37,138 nucleotides of DNA, from assembly GCA_023438245.1 (NCBI GenBank), contig JAEXRD010000018.1, forward strand, positions 1 through 37,138. The letters are read 5' to 3'. The translations under genes were made by a program, and so were the position numbers. Under the pieces are notes generated by a model, which worked only from the letters and a program-made list of their open reading frames with translations, ran no database searches and was not told the origin of the DNA. Source of the stretch: Pseudomonadota bacterium. GTDB lineage: Bacteria; Desulfobacterota; Desulfovibrionia; Desulfovibrionales; Desulfovibrionaceae. Positions 32,428 to 37,138 of this stretch are shown here, one piece after another. How positions within the stretch are numbered: position 1 is the first letter of the stretch; each line of letters begins with the position of its first letter.

Positions 32428-34668
32428 ATGGACATCGAAAAGAAGCTTGAGGAACTCTCCCAGCGGGTGAACTACGCCCGCGACATCCTTGGTCCCAAGA
32501 CCAACGACCGCCTGGAGGCCCTGGGCCAGGACATCGTGCTGCTGCAGAGCAGGGCCGACAGCCTGGGCGTGGACGAGGCCATCGAGAAGGTCAAGGAGCT
32601 CATCCGCCGCCTGGGCGTGCTGGAGGCCGACATCGACGGCATCCTCACGCCCATGGACAAGGTGCGCATCGTGCGCCACCCCCAGCGCGTGTGCCTCAAG
32701 GACATCCTGGAGAACGTGTACGACAACTACACCGAGATCGGCGGCCGCGACGAGGTCAGCATCGATCCGGGCATGCTCATCGCGCGGGCCTACATCACCC
32801 GCCGCGTGGGCAAGCGGGTCATCCACCACCCGGTGATGGTGGTGGGCCAGGAGAAGGGCCACGGCCAGGAGTTCCGCAACGGCGGCTCCATCAAGCCCTG
32901 GGGCAACGCCAAGGCGCTGAAGTACATGAAGGTCGCCGCCCAGGAGAACATTCCCATCCACGCCTACGTGTTCACCCCCGGGGCCTATCCCGTGGAGGAC
33001 TACCCCGGCGCGGCCCAGCAGATCGCCGAGAACATCTACGAGATGTGCGGGCTGGACGTGCCCATCGTGGCCGTCTACTCCGAGGGCGGCAGCGGCGGCG
33101 CCGAGGCCATCGCCATGGCTGACCGCAGGCTCATGCTCTCCCACGGCTACTACTCGGTCATCTCGCCCGAGGGAGCGGCCGCCATCGAGGGCAAGGTCTT
33201 CGGCCAGATGCGCGCCACCCCCGAGCTCATCGAAAAATGCGCCCTGCACCAGCAGATCACCGCCCAGGACAACCTGAGAAACGGCTACATCGACGGCATC
33301 GTCCAGGAACCGCCCCTGGGCGCGCGCCCCGAGCACTTCGACTTCTTCAAGACCCTGCGCGCCGAGGTCATCCGCGCCACGGACGAGGTCATCGTGTCCG
33401 TGCGCAAGGTCAACGTGCTGCGCCGCATGGCCATGCGCAAGAGCCGCAAGCAGCAGACCGGGGAGGACGTCATCGTCCGCTGGGAGCTGGACAGCGACGC
33501 CCGCGAGGAACTCTTGTGGAAGCGCTACAAGAAGTACCTGCGCATGGCCCGCCGCGCCTTCATCGACAAGCGCGGCATCCTGGAGCGCCTGGCGGCCAAG
33601 CACATGGAGTTCTTCTTCTCCATCTACTCCACCCTGCGCTACGAGATCCTCAAGCGCTACCAGAAGAAGATCGCCCGCGTGGCCGAGGACGTCACCGACG
33701 AGATCCACGTGGTCACCAGCCGGGTGGACCGCATCACCAGCCAGGCGCTGGAGGCCCTGGGCCTGCAGGGCGGCGGCGACGAGAGCGCGCTGACCAGCCT
33801 CTCCGCCCCCGCGCGCGAGCAGCAGGCAGGCGGCCAGGGCTACATCAGCCCCAAGTCCCTGGAGGACCGCGAGATCACCTGCCCCAAGAGCGCCGAGCGC
33901 GGCTGCCTGGACATCTGGGCGCGCGACCTGTTCGGCGAGTTCGGCGGCGTGTGCCCCAACTGCGGCCACCACTTCACCATGGAATACCAGTGGTACATGG
34001 CCAACGTGTTCGACCGCGGCAGCATCCGCGAGTTCAACCAGTCCATCTGCGCGGGCAATCCCACGAACTTCCCCAAGTTCGACGAACGCCTGAAGAAGGC
34101 CAAGGAAACCACCCACCTCCAGTCCTCCTGCGTCACCTTCAACGCCAGCATCCTGGGCATCCGGCTCACCTGCGGCATGCTGGTGGCCAACTTCCGGGGC
34201 GGCAGCGTGGGCGCGGCCGAGGGCGAAAAGCTCATCCGCGCGCTGAACCTGGCCAGAAAGCGCCACCAGCCCTTCCTGGCCTACGTGCACGGCACCGCGG
34301 GCATCCGCATCCAGGAGGGCGTCAACGGCCTGATCCAGATGCCGCGCGTGACCATGGCCGTGCGCCGCTACATCGAGGAAGGCGGCCTGTACATCGTGCT
34401 GTACGACACCAACTCCTACGCCGGGCCGGTGGCCAGCTTCCTGGGCTGCTCGCCCTACCAGTACGCCGTGCGCTCCTCGCGCCTGGGCTTCGCCGGTCCC
34501 GGCGTCATCCGCGAGACCACGGGCATGGACATCGCGCCGGACTACCACAGCGCCTACAAGGCCCTGTCGCGCGGGCACATCCAGGACATCTGGGACCGCC
34601 GCGAGATCCGGGGCAACCTGCACCAGGCCTTCCTGACCATGGGCGGACGCAACCTCTACTACCGCTAG
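32428..34668 (+). CDS. fused acetyl/acyl-CoA carboxyltransferase (AccA-AccD order)
   Basis: A 746-aa carboxyltransferase carrying both subunits in one chain. The first part resembles AccA (coiled start, VRIVRHPQRVCLKDIL, MVVGQEKGHGQEFRN, YPGAAQQIAENIYEM, EGGSGGAEAIAMAD, ISPEGAAAIEGKVFG). A Lys/Arg-rich helical linker (about 340-470) follows. The last part resembles AccD, with a zinc-finger region C485, C493, C509, C512 and LVANFRGGSVGAAEGEKLIR. The first cysteine pair is CX7C instead of the usual CX2C. The subunit order is alpha then beta. It transfers carboxylate from carboxybiotin to an acyl-CoA, probably making malonyl-CoA. Its ribosome site is weak. Confidence 0.87.
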   Translation: MDIEKKLEELSQRVNYARDILGPKTNDRLEALGQDIVLLQSRADSLGVDEAIEKVKELIRRLGVLEADIDGILTPMDKVRIVRHPQRVCLKDILENVYDNYTEIGGRDEVSIDPGMLIARAYITRRVGKRVIHHPVMVVGQEKGHGQEFRNGGSIKPWGNAKALKYMKVAAQENIPIHAYVFTPGAYPVEDYPGAAQQIAENIYEMCGLDVPIVAVYSEGGSGGAEAIAMADRRLMLSHGYYSVISPEGAAAIEGKVFGQMRATPELIEKCALHQQITAQDNLRNGYIDGIVQEPPLGARPEHFDFFKTLRAEVIRATDEVIVSVRKVNVLRRMAMRKSRKQQTGEDVIVRWELDSDAREELLWKRYKKYLRMARRAFIDKRGILERLAAKHMEFFFSIYSTLRYEILKRYQKKIARVAEDVTDEIHVVTSRVDRITSQALEALGLQGGGDESALTSLSAPAREQQAGGQGYISPKSLEDREITCPKSAERGCLDIWARDLFGEFGGVCPNCGHHFTMEYQWYMANVFDRGSIREFNQSICAGNPTNFPKFDERLKKAKETTHLQSSCVTFNASILGIRLTCGMLVANFRGGSVGAAEGEKLIRALNLARKRHQPFLAYVHGTAGIRIQEGVNGLIQMPRVTMAVRRYIEEGGLYIVLYDTNSYAGPVASFLGCSPYQYAVRSSRLGFAGPGVIRETTGMDIAPDYHSAYKALSRGHIQDIWDRREIRGNLHQAFLTMGGRNLYYR

Positions 34669-34689
34669 CCGGTTACGTATCAGCAGCAT

Positions 34690-34726
34690 GACGCCCGGGC
34701 GAAATCTCGTCCGGGCGTCTTTTTTT
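34690..34726 (+). terminator. intrinsic terminator after the carboxyltransferase gene
   Basis: A 12-bp stem (34690-34701 with 34708-34719, one G-U pair), a 6-nt loop and a run of seven T. Confidence 0.95.
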
Positions 34727-34827
34727 GCGCAACGCTCACCCGCCCGTCACACTTTCGCCATGGTTTGCGCATAGATTCCCTCGATCCCGCCGGGTGCTGG
34801 CATCCGGCGCAACACATCGAGGACCCC

Positions 34828-37125
34828 ATGCTGCGAATCGCCCTGAACCGTCTGCGCCGCGCCTTCGCTACACCCGGCTTCGCCTCCGAGGCCGCGCAGC
34901 CGACCTCGCCCAACCGCCTGCGCGAGCTGATGCGCGGCAACCAGAGCCTGGACCTGCTGCTGGTGGCCGTGCGCGACTTCCCGCTCATGCGTGAGCTGTT
35001 CGGGCGCGACGTGTCCCAGGAAATGGAGGCGCGCATCCTCTCCTGCCTGCGCAGCGCCGTCACCGAGCGCATGCACGTGGCGCCCTCGGCGCTGACGCTG
35101 GACTGCGGCGAATACCTGCTGGCCTGGCCCGGAAACGGCGGCGACCCCCGCGCCCTGCACGACTCCTCCTACGAGATCAAGCTCAAGGCCCAGCGCGAGG
35201 CCAATGCGCACCTGCTGCGCTGGACCGGGCGCGAACTGGACCTGGGCTTCGGCTGCGCGCACCTGCCCGCAGACCCCGGCCCGGAAGCCCAGGGCGACCG
35301 CGAGGCCCGGCTGTTCCAGGCCGTGAACGACGCCCGCCTGCGCGCCAAGATGCGCATGGACCTGGGCCAGCTCTCGCTCTCGGCGGAGTTCAACGCCATC
35401 CTGCACGACAAGAGCGTCTCCGCCGTGTTCCAGCCCATCGCCGACTTCACCAGCGGCACCATCATGGCCTGGGAGGCCCTGGCGCGCGGCCCGGCCGGCA
35501 GCGCCTTCCAGTCGCCCGCCGTGCTGTTCGACTTCGCCGAGCAGAGCGGCAAGCTCTTCGCCCTGGAAAGCCTGTGCCGCGAAAAAGCCATCACCGGGCT
35601 CGGGCCCATCGAGCCGGGCCAGAAACTGTTCCTGAACATCCACCCCAAGACCATGGCCGACCCGGAGTTCACCCACGGGCGCACCCACGAACTGCTCCAG
35701 GAGGCCGGGCTGGCGCCGGAGAACATCGTCTTCGAGATCACCGAACGCCACAGCATCAACGACTTCGCGCTGTTCCACCGCACCCTGGACCACTACCGCA
35801 GCCAGGGCTACATGGTGGCCGTGGACGACGCCGGGGCGGGCTATTCCGGCCTCACCAGCGTGGCCCAGATCCGGCCCGAGTTCATCAAGATCGACATGAG
35901 CCTCATCCAGGGCATCGACAAGGACCCGGTGAAACGCGCGCTCATCGAAACCCTCGTCACCTTCGCCGACAAGATCGGCTCCCAGATCATCGCCGAGGGC
36001 ATCGAATCCCAGGGCCAGGCCGCCTGCCTCATCGACATCGGCGTGCACCACGGCCAGGGCTACTACCTGGCCCGGCCCGCCGCCCCCAAGCCCATCCTCT
36101 CGCTGGATACCGCCTACCTGCGCACCAACCAGGACCAGAGCAGGCTGTCCACCTCCTGCCTGATGCCCGTGGGCAACCTTGTGGAACCGGCCCAGATCCG
36201 GCCCCTGGGCATGCTCGTGCCCGACGCCCAGGCCTGCTTCGACACCGGGCGCGCCCAGGCCAGCATAGTGGTGACCAACGGCGAGACCCCGGTGGGCCTG
36301 ATCATGGAATACCAGCTCAACCGCACGCTCTCCGGCCAGTTCGGGGCCGCGCTCTACTCCAAGCGGCCCATCGAGGCCATCATGGACCGCAGCCCGCTCA
36401 TCGTGGACGAGGCCACCGCCGTGGAGCACACGGCCAAGGCCGCCATGCAGCGCGACAAGATCAAGGCCTACGACGACATCATCGTGACCCGCGCGGGCAA
36501 GGTGCTGGGCATCGTCACCGTGCAGCGCCTGCTGAACACGCTGGCCCACGTGCAGGTGGAAATGGCCAAGGGCACCAACCCGCTCACCGGGCTGCCCGGC
36601 AACGTCACCCTGGAACGCGACGTGGAAGCCGGAGTGGCCGGAGGCAAATGCTTCGCCATCGCCTACGCCGACCTGGACAACTTCAAGATCTACAACGACA
36701 CTTACGGCTTCAAGAACGGCGACCGGGTCATCAAGCTGGCCGCGGACATCCTGGACTGGGCCGTGCGCAGGCGCGGCGACCCCAGCGCCAAGCTCTTCCA
36801 CATCGGCGGCGACGACTTTGTGCTCACCGCCCGGCCCGACCAGGTGGAACGGATCTGCCAGGCCGCCACGCGCTGCTTCAAGCGCGCCATCCGGGGCTGC
36901 TACTGTGCCCAGGACCGCGCGCGCGGCTCCGTCGTCGCCACCGGGCGCGACGGCGTGGAACGCGACTACCCCCTCGTCTCCCTGTCCATCGGCATCATCG
37001 AGATCGCCGGGGCCTGCACGCTCATGGAGATCGGCGAGCGCGCCGCCCATGTCAAAAAATACGCCAAGTCCATGCCCGGCAACGTCTTCGCCTGGGACCG
37101 CCGCCCGCCGCTGGGCTCGGTGTAA
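34828..37125 (+). CDS. EAL-CBS-CBS-GGDDF c-di-GMP signalling protein
   Basis: A 765-aa soluble protein. Residues 1-180 have no recognised domain. An EAL phosphodiesterase domain spans about 185-420 and keeps the metal and catalytic set: E216 (EAL), N270, E303, D333-D334 (DDAGAGYS), K354, E390 and Q410. A CBS pair follows (about 440-575; ADP/ATP-type ligand binding is usual). The C-terminal GGDEF-like domain (about 585-755) has LTGLPGN and YADLDNFKIYND but reads GGDDF at 660-664, so the catalytic Glu is Asp; cyclase activity may be reduced or lost. ATG 34828 follows GAGGA by 4 nt; the frame extends upstream to 34765. It likely breaks down c-di-GMP under CBS/GGDDF control. Nothing further is seen to the window end. 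Confidence 0.9.
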   Translation: MLRIALNRLRRAFATPGFASEAAQPTSPNRLRELMRGNQSLDLLLVAVRDFPLMRELFGRDVSQEMEARILSCLRSAVTERMHVAPSALTLDCGEYLLAWPGNGGDPRALHDSSYEIKLKAQREANAHLLRWTGRELDLGFGCAHLPADPGPEAQGDREARLFQAVNDARLRAKMRMDLGQLSLSAEFNAILHDKSVSAVFQPIADFTSGTIMAWEALARGPAGSAFQSPAVLFDFAEQSGKLFALESLCREKAITGLGPIEPGQKLFLNIHPKTMADPEFTHGRTHELLQEAGLAPENIVFEITERHSINDFALFHRTLDHYRSQGYMVAVDDAGAGYSGLTSVAQIRPEFIKIDMSLIQGIDKDPVKRALIETLVTFADKIGSQIIAEGIESQGQAACLIDIGVHHGQGYYLARPAAPKPILSLDTAYLRTNQDQSRLSTSCLMPVGNLVEPAQIRPLGMLVPDAQACFDTGRAQASIVVTNGETPVGLIMEYQLNRTLSGQFGAALYSKRPIEAIMDRSPLIVDEATAVEHTAKAAMQRDKIKAYDDIIVTRAGKVLGIVTVQRLLNTLAHVQVEMAKGTNPLTGLPGNVTLERDVEAGVAGGKCFAIAYADLDNFKIYNDTYGFKNGDRVIKLAADILDWAVRRRGDPSAKLFHIGGDDFVLTARPDQVERICQAATRCFKRAIRGCYCAQDRARGSVVATGRDGVERDYPLVSLSIGIIEIAGACTLMEIGERAAHVKKYAKSMPGNVFAWDRRPPLGSV

Positions 37126-37138
37126 CGCAGGCCTGCGC

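Noticed and set aside
29974..34689. 1571-aa minus-strand open frame opposite the carboxylase genes
   Set aside because: It is a mirror of high-GC codons: His/Ala/Val/Gly/Leu-rich repetition with no domains, while the opposite strand encodes clear enzymes.
37127..37136. Palindrome GCAGGCCTGC after the last gene
   Set aside because: Too short and cut by the window end to call a terminator.

Overview
The window reads as chromosomal DNA of a GC-rich, motile, strictly or largely anaerobic bacterium, most likely a Desulfovibrionaceae-type sulfate reducer (inference, no rRNA present). Supporting signs are a class III (oxygen-sensitive) ribonucleotide reductase with its activase, a UbiD/UbiX pair as used in menaquinone synthesis, a Desulfovibrio-like flagellin N-terminus, strong Shine-Dalgarno sites and very high third-position GC. 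There are no rRNA or tRNA genes, CRISPR arrays, insertion sequences or phage genes that I can see.

Layout. 1-3919 (+): ubiD, an exported endonuclease I lipoprotein, ubiX and a metallo-beta-lactamase-fold hydrolase. 3924-5705 (-): a stand-alone Lrp-type RAM domain, a lipoprotein NagZ and a YciI-like protein. 5828-10462 (-): a CstA/BtsT-family transporter and a LytTR response regulator plus LytS-type histidine kinase, with two candidate direct-repeat operators. 10538-12564 (-): a THUMP/RlmL-like RNA methyltransferase and a molybdopterin oxidoreductase. 12680-14927 (+): a tightly packed operon of a glyoxalase-II-like hydrolase, a small ORF with an in-frame UGA, a flavodoxin-fold reductase and ComF. 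15052-17985 (+): rplU-rpmA-obgE-proB. 18068-19120 (-): a DUF6765-type protein beside a 451-bp AT-richer intergenic region. 19572-22275 (+): nrdG-nrdD. 22457-25338: a GGDEF-PilZ diguanylate cyclase tail to tail with a family 2 glycosyltransferase. 25451-29503 (-): an exported UPF0173-like hydrolase, the ABC-F factor EttA and an S1-domain protein. 29721-30792 (+): three small proteins behind a perfect sigma-28 promoter. 30991-34668 (+): a divergent biotin carboxylase and a fused AccA-AccD carboxyltransferase. 34828-37125 (+): an EAL-CBS-CBS-GGDDF protein.

Most noteworthy. (1) 13315-13551 looks like an unannotated small selenoprotein: a 78-codon frame with Cys-UGA at codons 9-10, uniform GC3 on both sides of the UGA, a 39-nt SECIS-like hairpin starting one base after it, and perfect operon packing (8-nt gap before it, ATGA overlap after it). 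(2) 29647-30792 is a sigma-28 cassette: a flagellar promoter identical to the enterobacterial consensus drives three small proteins, one of which keeps only the flagellin N-terminus fused to an unrelated low-complexity body. (3) The LytS/LytTR pair next to a CstA-family transporter resembles the BtsSR-BtsT and YpdAB-YhjX nutrient-sensing systems. It carries a perfect 12-bp direct repeat in front of its own operon and a YpdB-spaced repeat in front of the transporter.

All function calls come from reading the protein sequences by eye. No database search was run.
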